64,000 bases of DNA from Mycobacterium szulgai. Lineage in GTDB: Bacteria > Actinomycetota > Actinomycetes > Mycobacteriales > Mycobacteriaceae. The stretch is taken from NCBI RefSeq assembly GCF_002116635.1, contig NZ_LQPW01000120.1, forward strand, positions 62,001-126,000. The letters are read 5' to 3'. Under the pieces are notes generated by a model, which saw only the letters and a list, made by a program, of their open reading frames with translations, did no database searches and was not told the DNA's origin. Position 1 is the stretch's first letter; each line of letters begins with the position of its first letter. Position numbers and translations under genes: made by a program. Of this stretch, positions 17,050 through 25,835 are shown piece by piece.

Positions 17050-18281
17050 GCGGTAGGTACGAAGGTGACCGGAAGCTTGTTCGGTGACCGGAAGGTGAGC
17101 CCGACGATCTTGGACTCCACGCCGGTTCCGTCGTCGGGAACGAACGCCAAGTCCTTGACGCGATCGAACAGACTGTTCAGCATTACTCTGGTCTCCAGCC
17201 GGGCCAGATGCATGCCAAGGCACATGTGGATGCCGCCGGCGAATGCGATGTGCGCCTGGCGCGGGCGCTGGATGTCGAAGGTGTTGGGGTCGGTCCATCG
17301 GCTGTCGTCGCGATTGGCCGAACCCATACACATGTCTATCTGGGCGTCGGCCGGGATTGTCTTGCCGCCTATTTCGACGTCTTCGGTGGTGGTTCGCATG
17401 ACCATGGTGAGTGGGGTTTCAAAGCGCAGACCCTCTTCGATCGCGCCCGGAATCAGCGACCGATCGTGATAGACCACCGCCAGCTGCTCGGGGTGAGTCA
17501 GCAAGAGATAGAGCAGATTGCCCGACGAACGGTACGTCGTTTCCAATCCGGCCGGTAGCAAGAGCCGCAGGAAGGCGATGATGGCCTCGTCGGTCAGCTT
17601 CTCGCCCTCGATCTCAGCGCCGACCAGATCGCCGATGATGTCGTCGGTGAGCTTGCGGCGCCGCTGCTCGACCTGATTGAGGAAGTAACCGTGCAACTCG
17701 GCGGCAGCGTTCAGGCCCGCCATGATGTCGGTCGGAATGGAGATGAGATCCAGCGAGAGACGACGGAAAAGGTCGAGATCCTCTTCGGGAAGCCCCAACA
17801 GCGTGGCGATGATTCGGGTGGGGAATTCGAACGTCACCGCCTTGACGAGATCCGCCGCGCCGTGGTCCTTGATCTCGTCGACGAGCTGATCGCACACCGG
17901 CCCGATCACCGACGGCTCCCAACGCTCCAAGGCGGTGGCGCGAAACGCCTTGGCCACCAGGTTGCGGTGATCGTGGTGCTCTCTACCGCCCATCGCCAAG
18001 ATCGTGTGCCCCATCACCAGCCCGATGGTCTTGTCGTAGTTCGCCGACGTGAAGATCCGGTCGTCGCGAAAGGCCTGATATACACCGTCGTAGCCGAACA
18101 GCACCCACTCGTCGTTGGGCTTGAGTTCCTCGGGCATCTGCGACTGATCGGACAGGCCGCCGTGCCAGACCGGGTCGGTGCGGCGCATGTGTTCGAAGAA
18201 CGGGTAGGGGCTGGTCTCGCCGGTGAAGTCGAGGGTTATGGCCTGGCCCTCGGGATCGATGTGCTCGGTGCGCAGCGTCAT
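17046..18281 (-). CDS. cytochrome P450
   Basis: 411 residues. The heme loop is FAGGIHMCLG (Cys354), the ExxR is EEGLRF, and the I-helix reads AGLETTY, with Glu in place of the usual Asp of AGxDTT. That change in the proton-relay acid is conservative but unusual. It is soluble, and its gene overlaps the ADH gene by 4 bp. It is divergent from a Rieske/amidohydrolase operon across a 106-bp intergenic region with an AT-rich inverted repeat, so the two units may be co-regulated. Confidence 0.92.
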   Translation of the reverse strand: MTLRTEHIDPEGQAITLDFTGETSPYPFFEHMRRTDPVWHGGLSDQSQMPEELKPNDEWVLFGYDGVYQAFRDDRIFTSANYDKTIGLVMGHTILAMGGREHHDHRNLVAKAFRATALERWEPSVIGPVCDQLVDEIKDHGAADLVKAVTFEFPTRIIATLLGLPEEDLDLFRRLSLDLISIPTDIMAGLNAAAELHGYFLNQVEQRRRKLTDDIIGDLVGAEIEGEKLTDEAIIAFLRLLLPAGLETTYRSSGNLLYLLLTHPEQLAVVYHDRSLIPGAIEEGLRFETPLTMVMRTTTEDVEIGGKTIPADAQIDMCMGSANRDDSRWTDPNTFDIQRPRQAHIAFAGGIHMCLGMHLARLETRVMLNSLFDRVKDLAFVPDDGTGVESKIVGLTFRSPNKLPVTFVPTA

Positions 18282-18334
18282 CAGCGCTCCTCCTGGGCAA
18301 GCGGGAAAGGCAGGTTCGTACCGCCTGGAATATC

Positions 18335-18354
18335 GCTATCATAATATAAATAGC
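18335..18354. promoter_or_regulatory. AT-rich inverted repeat GCTAT-N10-ATAGC
   Basis: Perfect 5-bp arms around ten AT-rich bases in the promoter between the P450 and the Rieske operon. It includes TATAAAT (18345-18351), which could also be a -10 element. It is only weakly similar to the AT-rich motif seen upstream of other island operons. Confidence 0.35.
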
Positions 18355-18387
18355 AACGAAGCCGGTCGACAAGGCGGTGATTCTGCG

Positions 18388-18747
18388 GTGCTGGAACGCC
18401 GATTCGTGTGCTCCGTCGATGAGTTGCCGCCCGGCACTATGAAGCTCGTCGACGCCGGCAGGTTCGGTGTAGGTGTGTACAACGTCGGTGGCGCGCTGTA
18501 TGCGATCGTCAACTACTGCTCGCACGAAGGCGCCCCGCTGTGCCTGGGCTTGATCGGCGGAACGAACGTATCCGATCCCACACAGCCGGACGGCCTGCGC
18601 CGCGTGCGAGACGGTCAGATTGTCCGATGTCCTTGGCACAACTGGGAATTCGATATCACCACCGGCCAAAACGTCGCCGATCCCCGGCGGCGGGTGCGCA
18701 CCTACCAAGTCGACGTCACCGACGGAGAGGTCTATGTGACGGCATGA
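18388..18747 (+). CDS. Rieske [2Fe-2S] domain protein
   Basis: 119 residues from GTG 18388, with a Rieske site: Cys44-x-His46 in NYCSHEG and Cys81-x2-His84 in CPWHNWEF. It has no oxygenase domain, so it is a ferredoxin-like electron carrier or a subunit. AAGGCGG lies 10 bp upstream. It opens a four-gene operon in which every gene overlaps the next by ATGA: this gene, two amidohydrolase-like genes and an alpha/beta hydrolase-like gene. No oxygenase is encoded in this operon; the divergent P450 is the closest redox enzyme. Confidence 0.88.
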   Translation: MLERRFVCSVDELPPGTMKLVDAGRFGVGVYNVGGALYAIVNYCSHEGAPLCLGLIGGTNVSDPTQPDGLRRVRDGQIVRCPWHNWEFDITTGQNVADPRRRVRTYQVDVTDGEVYVTA

Positions 18748-19790
18748 TCATCGACAGCAACGTACAGCCGCATTTCCGCTACAACGCAGAGATCCGCCGC
18801 TATCTCCCCGCTGCGCACCGGCTGCGCTCGATTCCCGACGTCGAACAGCAGTGGTATCAAGCGCCCGGCGGCGACTACCGCGAAGACCTCTATGGCGAGC
18901 ACTATCCCGGATCGGATCCGGCAACCGCCGCCCGGCACCTGTTCGAAGCCGCCGGAGTCAACTACGCGATTCTCAATCCGCTGACGCGCGGCAACATCGC
19001 CGACTACCGGCTCAACAGCAGGATCTGCGCCGCGGTCAACGACTGGCTGCTGGACCGGTGGCTAGAACCCGACACCGGCAACCGTTTTCGAGGCACCATC
19101 CGAGTCAACCCCGAAGACCCCGAGGGCGCTATTGCGGAGATCGAGCGCCTCGCCGATCATCCCAAGCTGGTCCAGGTCGGGATCCCGATGCAGTCCCGCG
19201 AGCCCTACGGCAAGCCGATGTTCGAGCCCATTTGGGAGGCAGCTGCCGCCTACGGACTACCGGTCGCGGTGCACATCAACGGCGGCAACGGGGTCGACCA
19301 TCCGCCTACCTTCGCCGGCCACGCGCACACCTACCCCGGCTACGCAGCCTTCATGCCGCTCAACTACTTCGTCCACCTGGCCACGCTGATCGTCGAGGGC
19401 GTCTTCGGCCGCCACCCTGGACTGAAGTTCGTTTTCGCCGACGGCGGCTACGACATCCTCACTCCGCTGATGTGGCGGCTGGACACCTTCTGGCTGTCGA
19501 TGCGTGACCAGACCCCGTGGGTCGACCGCTATCCGAGTGAGTACCTGCCCGACCACGTCCGGTTCTGCTCGTCGGCCCTGGACGGGCCGTTCGAATCCGG
19601 GCACATGCCGCGCTGGATGGACTTCTCCGACAAGGCCGACCTGGTGATGTACGGGTCGAGTTACCCCCATTGGTCCACCACGTCACCGGCGTCTGCGGCC
19701 ACCGGACTCGACGACGCGCAACATGAAAAGATGTTGTGGCGCAACGCCGCTGCGCTCTATGGCCTGAGCGTGGAAAGCGCAGTGGCATGA
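18744..19790 (+). CDS. amidohydrolase-2 family protein with altered metal site
   Basis: 348 residues. The family pattern is clear (AVHINGG, a YFVHLATLIVEGVFGRHPGLKFVF block, SYPHWS), but two metal ligands are changed. The N-terminal DxDxHP motif reads DSNVQP, with Gln8 where His is expected, and the C-terminal SDYPHW motif reads SSYPHW, with Ser306 for the catalytic Asp. The next gene is a paralogue with both residues intact. This protein is therefore likely a non-catalytic partner or has a changed reaction. ATG 18744 overlaps the Rieske stop. Confidence 0.85.
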   Translation: MIIDSNVQPHFRYNAEIRRYLPAAHRLRSIPDVEQQWYQAPGGDYREDLYGEHYPGSDPATAARHLFEAAGVNYAILNPLTRGNIADYRLNSRICAAVNDWLLDRWLEPDTGNRFRGTIRVNPEDPEGAIAEIERLADHPKLVQVGIPMQSREPYGKPMFEPIWEAAAAYGLPVAVHINGGNGVDHPPTFAGHAHTYPGYAAFMPLNYFVHLATLIVEGVFGRHPGLKFVFADGGYDILTPLMWRLDTFWLSMRDQTPWVDRYPSEYLPDHVRFCSSALDGPFESGHMPRWMDFSDKADLVMYGSSYPHWSTTSPASAATGLDDAQHEKMLWRNAAALYGLSVESAVA

Positions 19791-20911
19791 GCACCGTGGA
19801 GCAGGTAGACATCGACGTCACCGTGGTGGACACCGATGTTCACCCACTGCCCGTCTCCGCGGAGGTGCTCAAGTCCTATGCGCCACCCGAATGGGTGGAC
19901 AAGATCTGGCCGACCGGCAATGCGATCAGTCCGGTGCCGCACTTCTACGACACCCCCGATTCCTACAAGACGATGTCGATGCGACTGGACGCCGTGCCCC
20001 CCAACGGCGGATTGGCCGGCAGCGACCCGGATTTCGCCGCCAAACAGTTGCTGGTCGACGCCGGGGTCAGCATCGCGTCACTGGAACCGATGTGCGACGC
20101 GCAGCTGCCGCAGGCCGAGCACGTACTGAAGTCGACCCACAACGACTGGCTTGCCGACGTCTGGCTGGACAAGCACAACGGACACGGCCGTTGGCGCGGA
20201 TCGATCAGCGTCAGCGCGCAGACGCCGGAGCAAGCGGCCCGGGAAGTCGAGCGGTGGGCCGGCCACCCCTACCTGGCGCAGGTCCTGATGACGCCGCAGA
20301 CCCGTGGAATTCCATTCGGCAGCCCGCATTTCGACCCGCTCTACCAGGCTGCGGCACGTCACGGGCTGCCAGTCGCCACGCATCTGATGGGGCAGACTCC
20401 CTTCGAGCTGATCCCGCTGTACCCGGTGGGCAATCCCGCACATTGGCACGACTTCTTCGCGTCCTGGCCGCTGCTGTACGTGTCGCACCTGATGAGCCTG
20501 GTGTTCGACGGTGCGTTCGATCGCCATCCAGACCTGCGGGTGGTATTCATCGAAGGTGGCTTCACCTGGGCGATGCCGGTGATGACGCGGATGGACCGGA
20601 TCTGGGAGGCCCGCCGCGGCGACCTGCCGCTGGTGCGCCGCCGTCCGTCGGAGTATGTGCGCGAACATGTCCGGTTCACCACGCAGCCGCTCGAGGACGC
20701 CGACACCGTGCGGTTCCGGGAGTATCTGGAGATGATGGACCTGGGCGACAATCTGATGTTCTCGACGGACTATCCGCACTGGAGCTACGACTCCCCAACG
20801 TATGCACTCAACCGGTTCCCACCCGACCAGCGGGACCGAATCATGTGCGGTAACGCGACCGCGCTCTACGGTCTGCCATCGACCGTCAAGGCCCTGCCCG
20901 GAGAACGATGA
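19787..20911 (+). CDS. amidohydrolase-2 family protein (metal-dependent hydrolase or decarboxylase)
   Basis: 374 residues from ATG 19787 overlapping the previous TGA. It keeps DTDVHP at residues 15-20, ATHLMGQ (His), VSHLMSLVFDGAFDRHPDL and STDYPHW with the catalytic Asp. The family includes nonoxidative decarboxylases (ACMSD, 2,3-dihydroxybenzoate decarboxylase) and ring-cleaving hydrolases. It is paralogous to the preceding gene, and the tandem suggests a heteromeric enzyme with one active and one degenerate chain. Confidence 0.88.
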   Translation: MSTVEQVDIDVTVVDTDVHPLPVSAEVLKSYAPPEWVDKIWPTGNAISPVPHFYDTPDSYKTMSMRLDAVPPNGGLAGSDPDFAAKQLLVDAGVSIASLEPMCDAQLPQAEHVLKSTHNDWLADVWLDKHNGHGRWRGSISVSAQTPEQAAREVERWAGHPYLAQVLMTPQTRGIPFGSPHFDPLYQAAARHGLPVATHLMGQTPFELIPLYPVGNPAHWHDFFASWPLLYVSHLMSLVFDGAFDRHPDLRVVFIEGGFTWAMPVMTRMDRIWEARRGDLPLVRRRPSEYVREHVRFTTQPLEDADTVRFREYLEMMDLGDNLMFSTDYPHWSYDSPTYALNRFPPDQRDRIMCGNATALYGLPSTVKALPGER

Positions 20912-21867
20912 CACAAACGAATCTCACACGGCCGCAAGGCCTTAGCCGTATCGACCCAGCGCTCAGAGACAGCGCTGCCGGTCTCGGCATCGTCGAATTC
21001 CGGGCCGAGACGCTGGCGGCCGAGCGCGCCCATGCCGACCGGCTCGCCGCCGAGCGGGCCGCGGCAACCGACACCGACGGCGTTACCGTGGAATCGCGCT
21101 CTATCGCCGGCGCCGACGGTCACACCCTGGACCTTCGCCTGTACCGGGGCGGCACCAATTCACCTGCGCCGCTGGTGATTTACGCCCACGGCGGTGGCTT
21201 CGTGACCGGGAACCTGGACACCGACCACGCACGCTGCGTGGAACTGGCCCGCAGCGCCGACTGTCTGGTGGTGTCGGTCGACTATCGGTTGGCGCCCGAG
21301 AACCCATGTCCGGCCGCGCTCGACGATGCCGAATCGGCATTGCATCACGTCGTCAGGAACTCCGCCGAGCTCAACGCCGACGGCGCTCGCGTCGCGGTCA
21401 TGGGTCGGGATGCCGGTGCCGCGGTGGTCGCGAGCCTGGCCCAGCGGATGTTCGACCAGGAAGGGCCACAGATACTGGTACAAGTCCTGCATCATCCGAT
21501 GCTCGACTCCGATGCGACTCCGTCGCGTCGGGAGTTTCAACGCACGCCGGGCCTCAATGGGCCGGCGGTGAGCCGGGCCTGGAGCCACTACCTTGGCCAT
21601 GCCGCCGCAACCGGTCCGCACGTACCCGCACATCGGGCCAATCTGGAGGGGCTGCCACCTACGTTCATCAGCTGCGCGGAGATCGACCCGTGCCGCGACG
21701 AGGCAATCGATTACGCCAACCGACTGCTGCACGCCTATGTGCACACCGAATTACATGTCGTGGCAGCAACATTCAACGGCTTCGACTCGGCCGTTCCGGA
21801 TTGGGTCGTCTCCCAGGAGAACCGGGCGTGGCACGCCCGGACGCTGCGTCGCACGTTCGCTATGTAG
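20908..21867 (+). CDS. HSL-family alpha/beta hydrolase-like protein lacking Ser and His of the triad
   Basis: 319 residues with the HSL fold: YAHGGGFVTG (oxyanion HGGG), VDYRLAPENPCPAALDD and the acid region CAEIDPCRDEA. The nucleophile elbow, normally GDSAGG, reads GRDAGA, so the Ser is an Asp, and the catalytic His motif FHGFD reads FNGFD. Both triad residues are gone while the rest is well kept, so it is unlikely to be an esterase. It may bind a ligand or act as a subunit of the amidohydrolase complex encoded in the same operon. It ends 2 bp from the opposing Mce-associated gene. Confidence 0.85.
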   Translation: MTQTNLTRPQGLSRIDPALRDSAAGLGIVEFRAETLAAERAHADRLAAERAAATDTDGVTVESRSIAGADGHTLDLRLYRGGTNSPAPLVIYAHGGGFVTGNLDTDHARCVELARSADCLVVSVDYRLAPENPCPAALDDAESALHHVVRNSAELNADGARVAVMGRDAGAAVVASLAQRMFDQEGPQILVQVLHHPMLDSDATPSRREFQRTPGLNGPAVSRAWSHYLGHAAATGPHVPAHRANLEGLPPTFISCAEIDPCRDEAIDYANRLLHAYVHTELHVVAATFNGFDSAVPDWVVSQENRAWHARTLRRTFAM

Positions 21868-21869
21868 CG

Positions 21870-22517
21870 CTAAACCGGTGTGAACTTGGTGATCAACCAT
21901 CTGCCGTCGACCAGAGCAAGGTTCACCAGCACACTGCTGGCCGCCATCGATGGATCGGGGCTGTCCTTGCTCGTGGTGCTCTGGTCGACGAAGACCAGCA
22001 CTACGGCCGAATTGGGATGCAATTCCGATATCGCGGCACGCATTACGTGAGCGGTGGTCTTCAACGACTTCTGCTTGGCTGCCGGTGCCACGATCTGCTG
22101 GGTGAATTGGTCGTAGTAGGACAAGAAGTCGCCGGAGAGGTGTGATTTGGCGGTGGCGAAGTCCTTGTCGAGAGTGTCGGGAGAGTACGACAACAATGCG
22201 ACGGTGCCGTCGGATGCCGCATTGATGGCCGCGCGCGCGACACTGGGGTCGGTCTGCTGATCGGGCTGGTATTGCTTGACGTACAACCACGCCGTCACAC
22301 CGCCGGAGATCAGCACGAGCAGAATCAGCAGCACCGGAACGGGTCGCACATTGACCTGCACGCGCAATAAGTCGCGTCGCAAGAAGCGGCGCAGCTTGGG
22401 GTTCTTCTCCTCGGAAACCTGCTCGTCGGATTCCTCGGCCGCCGAGTCGTCGGCTTCGGGGTCTGCGTCGATCGTCAAGGCTTCAGTGGCCTCGGGGTCG
22501 CGCACGTCATCGCTCAC
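21870..22517 (-). CDS. Mce-associated membrane protein (Rv1362c-like)
   Basis: 215 residues: an acidic cytoplasmic N-terminus, one transmembrane helix at about residues 58-80 (VPVLLILLVLISGGVTAWLY) and an extracytoplasmic NTF2-like domain ending LVDGRWLITKFTPV. This is the plan of Mce-associated proteins, which help Mce lipid importers. It overlaps the upstream gene by 4 bp, as in the Rv1363c-Rv1362c pair of M. tuberculosis, and no mce operon is present, so it belongs to the orphan Mce-associated group. Confidence 0.85.
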   Translation of the reverse strand: MSDDVRDPEATEALTIDADPEADDSAAEESDEQVSEEKNPKLRRFLRRDLLRVQVNVRPVPVLLILLVLISGGVTAWLYVKQYQPDQQTDPSVARAAINAASDGTVALLSYSPDTLDKDFATAKSHLSGDFLSYYDQFTQQIVAPAAKQKSLKTTAHVMRAAISELHPNSAVVLVFVDQSTTSKDSPDPSMAASSVLVNLALVDGRWLITKFTPV

Positions 22518-23308
22518 GGTACGAACTCAACTTTCGACATCTTGTATTGGCCGGCCTCTTCGGTCACGGTCACCCTGAGCCGCCAGGCACGTGGTTCGTC
22601 CTTGGCACCCGCGGAATTGGTGACGCGTGAGGTCGCCGAAACCAATACCAAAGCGGAATGTTCATCCATGGATTCCACGGCCGTCGCGTTCACCGTACCT
22701 TCGGTGACCACCTTGGACTGCTCGACGACCTTGGTGAAATCGGCGGCTCGCGCCTGAAAGTCGTCCCGGAACTCGCCGGTCGAGCTATCGATTACCCGCT
22801 GGACGTCTTCCTTGGCCTTGTTGAAGTCGAGCGAGGTCATGTTGATGACGCCCTGCTTGGCCCCGGCGGCGAATGCCGCGGCGCGCTGCTGGCGGTCGTT
22901 GGCTTCATGATGCTTCCAGACGATGTATCCGCTGAATCCAGCAAAGCCGCAGATGACCAGGATCGCGGCTATCTTGGCAACCATCGCCAGCCCGGGCAGC
23001 GGCAGCCAGCTGGGCAACCGGTCGCGCCAGGAGCCCGGCGCGGTCTCTTCGGCTTCTTCGGCTTCTTCGGATTCGTAGTCTTCGTCGTACTCGTCGTAAT
23101 ACTCACCGAAGTCGTCTTCGTCCGCGTCCTCATCGATGACTTCGCCGGTCAGCGCAGCACGGCGTAACCGGGCCGCGCGCGCCTTTGCCCGTGCGGCGGC
23201 GGCGAGCGCTTCGGCTTCGGCGGCTTCAGCTTCGGCTTCTTCGGCCAACGCCAGTGCGTCGGCCTCTGCGCTAACCGATTCCGTCGGCGGTTCGGTTGTC
23301 TCAGCCAT
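22514..23308 (-). CDS. Mce-associated membrane protein (Rv1363c-like)
   Basis: 264 residues. The first 100 are rich in Glu, Ala, Asp and Tyr (repetitive EAEAAEAEAL and DEYDEDYESEEAEE segments), followed by a transmembrane helix at about 110-132 and a C-terminal domain ending QYKMSKVEFVP. It is the upstream member of an overlapping pair with the Rv1362c-like protein; the two probably interact in the membrane. Synteny differs from M. tuberculosis, where Rv1364c follows immediately upstream: here about 6 kb of other genes lie between. Confidence 0.85.
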   Translation of the reverse strand: MAETTEPPTESVSAEADALALAEEAEAEAAEAEALAAAARAKARAARLRRAALTGEVIDEDADEDDFGEYYDEYDEDYESEEAEEAEETAPGSWRDRLPSWLPLPGLAMVAKIAAILVICGFAGFSGYIVWKHHEANDRQQRAAAFAAGAKQGVINMTSLDFNKAKEDVQRVIDSSTGEFRDDFQARAADFTKVVEQSKVVTEGTVNATAVESMDEHSALVLVSATSRVTNSAGAKDEPRAWRLRVTVTEEAGQYKMSKVEFVP

Positions 23309-23421
23309 TGCAGTTACAGCTCGTCAACATCATTATCGACTGAACTCCGGTATCTCTTACGGTATCGCCCATTGCTAATATCAGAGTCGCCACCGACCTC
23401 CGACAAGGACCGATTAGGCGG

Positions 23422-24558
23422 ATGACCGCTGTCGACTCTCCCGAAAAGATACTCTTTACCTCAACTACCCAAGCATTTCTCCTCAAAGAAGCGCCACTGC
23501 GGTACGTCCGCGAACTGCATTCGACGGGTACGTCCTTTGATCCCGTGTGGTGGCGGCGCGCCGCTGAGCTCGGGTGGACGGGTCTGCTGGTGCCGGACGA
23601 GTTGGGTGGCGGCAGCGTGTCCGGCAACGGCGTCGCGGACTTGGCCGCAGTCGCCGAACAGCTCGGCAAGACGGTGGCGCCGGGCCCGCTTTATCCGGTC
23701 AGCACGGTGCTCGCGGGGCTGGTGGACTGCGGTGAGCCGCAGGCGCATGCCGACCTGATCGCAGCGCTGATATCGGGCGAAGCCGTGGCGTCCTGGGCGG
23801 TCGCCGAACCCGGACGGGGCTGGGAGCCGCTGACTCCGACGGTTACCGCCACCCCAACCGACGCCGGCTACCGGCTGGACGGCAGCAAAGATCGCGTGGA
23901 AGCCGGCGCCCAGAGCGCGGTGCTGCTGGTGGTGGCCCGATGCGGTGACGATGTTCGGCAGTTCCTGGTTCCCGCCCAGGCACCGGGAGTGCTGATCACC
24001 GCGCAGCAGTCGGTGGACCTGGTCAAGCAATACGCGCGGGTCGATTTCGACGGCGTCGTCGTGGCCAGGTCCGCGGCCGTCGGCCACGCCGGCGAGACCG
24101 GCGCTCTTATCGAGCGCCAAAGTCAGCTTGCCCAGGTGCTGCAGTGCGCCGAGGTGGTCGGCATCCTGCAGACGGTGTTCGACTTCACCGTTCAGTGGGC
24201 GCTGGACCGGCACACCTTCGGCCGTCCGCTGGCGTCGTACCAGGCGCTCAAGCACGGGTTTGCGGATATGAAGATGTGGGTGGAAGCCTGCCGTGCCACT
24301 ACGGCCGCGGCGGTCGCCGATATTGCGGCCCGAACGCCCTCGGCCGGCAGGTCGGCCAGCATCGCCAAGTCTTATGTCGGCGAGCTGGCCGGCCGGATCG
24401 TTCAGGGCTGCGTGCAGATGCACGGTGGCATCGGCGTCACCTGGGAACACGATCTGCACCTATACCTGAGACGGGTTACGTTGTACCGCTCCATGTTCGG
24501 CACACCCGAGGAGCACAACCTGCGGGTGTACGAGGCGGAAAAGGCGCTGTCCCAATGA
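23422..24558 (+). CDS. acyl-CoA dehydrogenase family protein (short subunit)
   Basis: 378 residues with ACAD features: ELGGGSVSGNG in the N-terminal domain, WAVAEPGRGWEP, DRHTFGRPLASYQALKH, and VQMHGGIGVTWEHDLHLYLRR near the C-terminus. The next gene encodes a second ACAD overlapping by ATGA. In mycobacterial sterol and side-chain degradation such adjacent pairs form alpha2beta2 enzymes with only half of the FAD sites active. The pair here probably does the same for an acyl-CoA substrate. The gene is divergent from the Mce-associated pair across 113 bp. Confidence 0.9.
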   Translation: MTAVDSPEKILFTSTTQAFLLKEAPLRYVRELHSTGTSFDPVWWRRAAELGWTGLLVPDELGGGSVSGNGVADLAAVAEQLGKTVAPGPLYPVSTVLAGLVDCGEPQAHADLIAALISGEAVASWAVAEPGRGWEPLTPTVTATPTDAGYRLDGSKDRVEAGAQSAVLLVVARCGDDVRQFLVPAQAPGVLITAQQSVDLVKQYARVDFDGVVVARSAAVGHAGETGALIERQSQLAQVLQCAEVVGILQTVFDFTVQWALDRHTFGRPLASYQALKHGFADMKMWVEACRATTAAAVADIAARTPSAGRSASIAKSYVGELAGRIVQGCVQMHGGIGVTWEHDLHLYLRRVTLYRSMFGTPEEHNLRVYEAEKALSQ

Positions 24559-25835
24559 CCTCGGTGCCATCTGACGAGTCGGTCGCTGAATTCGCCGGCC
24601 GGGCCCGAGTATGGCTGGCAGACAACATGCCTCGCATCGACCCGGCGTCGCCGCCGGCTGCGCCCCGCGACGACGAGCGCTCCTGGCAACGCGCCCGGGA
24701 ACTGCAAAAGCGGTTATACGCAGGCGGATTCGCCGGAATCTGCTTCCCGCGCGAGTACGGGGGGCTCGGACTGGATTACGAATACCAGCGCGCCTTCGAC
24801 GAGGAATCATTCAGCTACGAAATGCCGTTGATCCTTAACACGCCGACCTTCACCATCTGCTGTGCCACGCTGCTCGACACCGGTACCGAAGAGCAGAAGA
24901 AACAGCACATCTGGGCCGCGTTGCGCGGCGACGAGGTACTGGTTCAGTTGTTGTCCGAGCCCAGCGGCGGATCCGATCTGGCCGGTGTCATCACGCGAGC
25001 CGAACGTCAAGGCGACCGGTGGGTGATCAACGGCGCTAAGACGTGGAGCACCAGCGCATTCGCCGCTGACTACGGATTGTGTCTGGCCCGCACCAATTGG
25101 GACGTCCCCAAGCACGACGGGCTCACCATGTTCCTGGTGCCCATCGCCCACCCGGGGATCACGTTGCGGCGGATCACCCAGGTCAACGGTTCCTCCGAGT
25201 TCTGCGAGGAGTTCCTGGACGGGGTGGACGTCGGCGACGACGCGGTGGTCGGTGAAGTGAACGGCGGCTGGGCGGTGGCTTCCCGGCAGCTGTACCACGA
25301 ACGCCGCGCGGTGGGTCAGGGCTCGGAGTTCGCCAGCGGCAGCGGCAGCGAGGGCGGCCACACCATCCCGGTCGATTACGCCGGCCTCGCGGCCAAGACC
25401 GGCCAGTCCGACAACGAGCGGGTCAAGGAGATGGCCGGGCGGGCACTGGTGCACCGTGCAGTCGCCGAGCAGCTGATCGACCACGTCTATCGCAGCGTCC
25501 GCGACGGTGCGCTCCCGCCGGCGGCCGGAACGCTCATCAGGCTGTTCCATGCCGAGACCGTGACGCTCGAGGTCGACACCGCGCTGTCGATCGCGGGTGC
25601 CGCCGGCGTCGTTGGACAATACGGCGACGGGCTGCAGACCGGGTTCCGGTATCTGTCCCGGCAATCGGTCGCCATCGGTGGCGGTACCACCGAAATGGCG
25701 CGCAATGTCATCGGTGAGCGGGTGCTGAACTTCCCACGAGAATACGGCGCCGACCGCGGGGTCCCGTTCAGTCAGGTACGGCACGGACCGGGGCGCTCAC
25801 GCCCCGGTCCTGCAAGTACAACCCCGCAGCCGTGA
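24555..25835 (+). CDS. acyl-CoA dehydrogenase (partner subunit)
   Basis: 426 residues from ATG 24555 overlapping the previous stop. Motifs: FPREYGGLGLDYEYQRAF, LLSEPSGGSDLAG, WVINGAKTWST, and the C-terminal GGGTTEMARNVIGERVLNFP. It is the longer chain of a likely heteromeric ACAD. The last 20 or so residues run past the stop of the opposing MFS gene (68-bp convergent overlap) and look like read-on sequence, so the functional C-terminus may be shorter. Confidence 0.9.
   Translation: MTSVPSDESVAEFAGRARVWLADNMPRIDPASPPAAPRDDERSWQRARELQKRLYAGGFAGICFPREYGGLGLDYEYQRAFDEESFSYEMPLILNTPTFTICCATLLDTGTEEQKKQHIWAALRGDEVLVQLLSEPSGGSDLAGVITRAERQGDRWVINGAKTWSTSAFAADYGLCLARTNWDVPKHDGLTMFLVPIAHPGITLRRITQVNGSSEFCEEFLDGVDVGDDAVVGEVNGGWAVASRQLYHERRAVGQGSEFASGSGSEGGHTIPVDYAGLAAKTGQSDNERVKEMAGRALVHRAVAEQLIDHVYRSVRDGALPPAAGTLIRLFHAETVTLEVDTALSIAGAAGVVGQYGDGLQTGFRYLSRQSVAIGGGTTEMARNVIGERVLNFPREYGADRGVPFSQVRHGPGRSRPGPASTTPQP

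Noticed and set aside
23040..23280. Repetitive GCTTCTTCGG-like low-complexity DNA
   Set aside because: It is the Glu/Ala-rich coding part of the Rv1363c-like Mce-associated protein, not an intergenic repeat.
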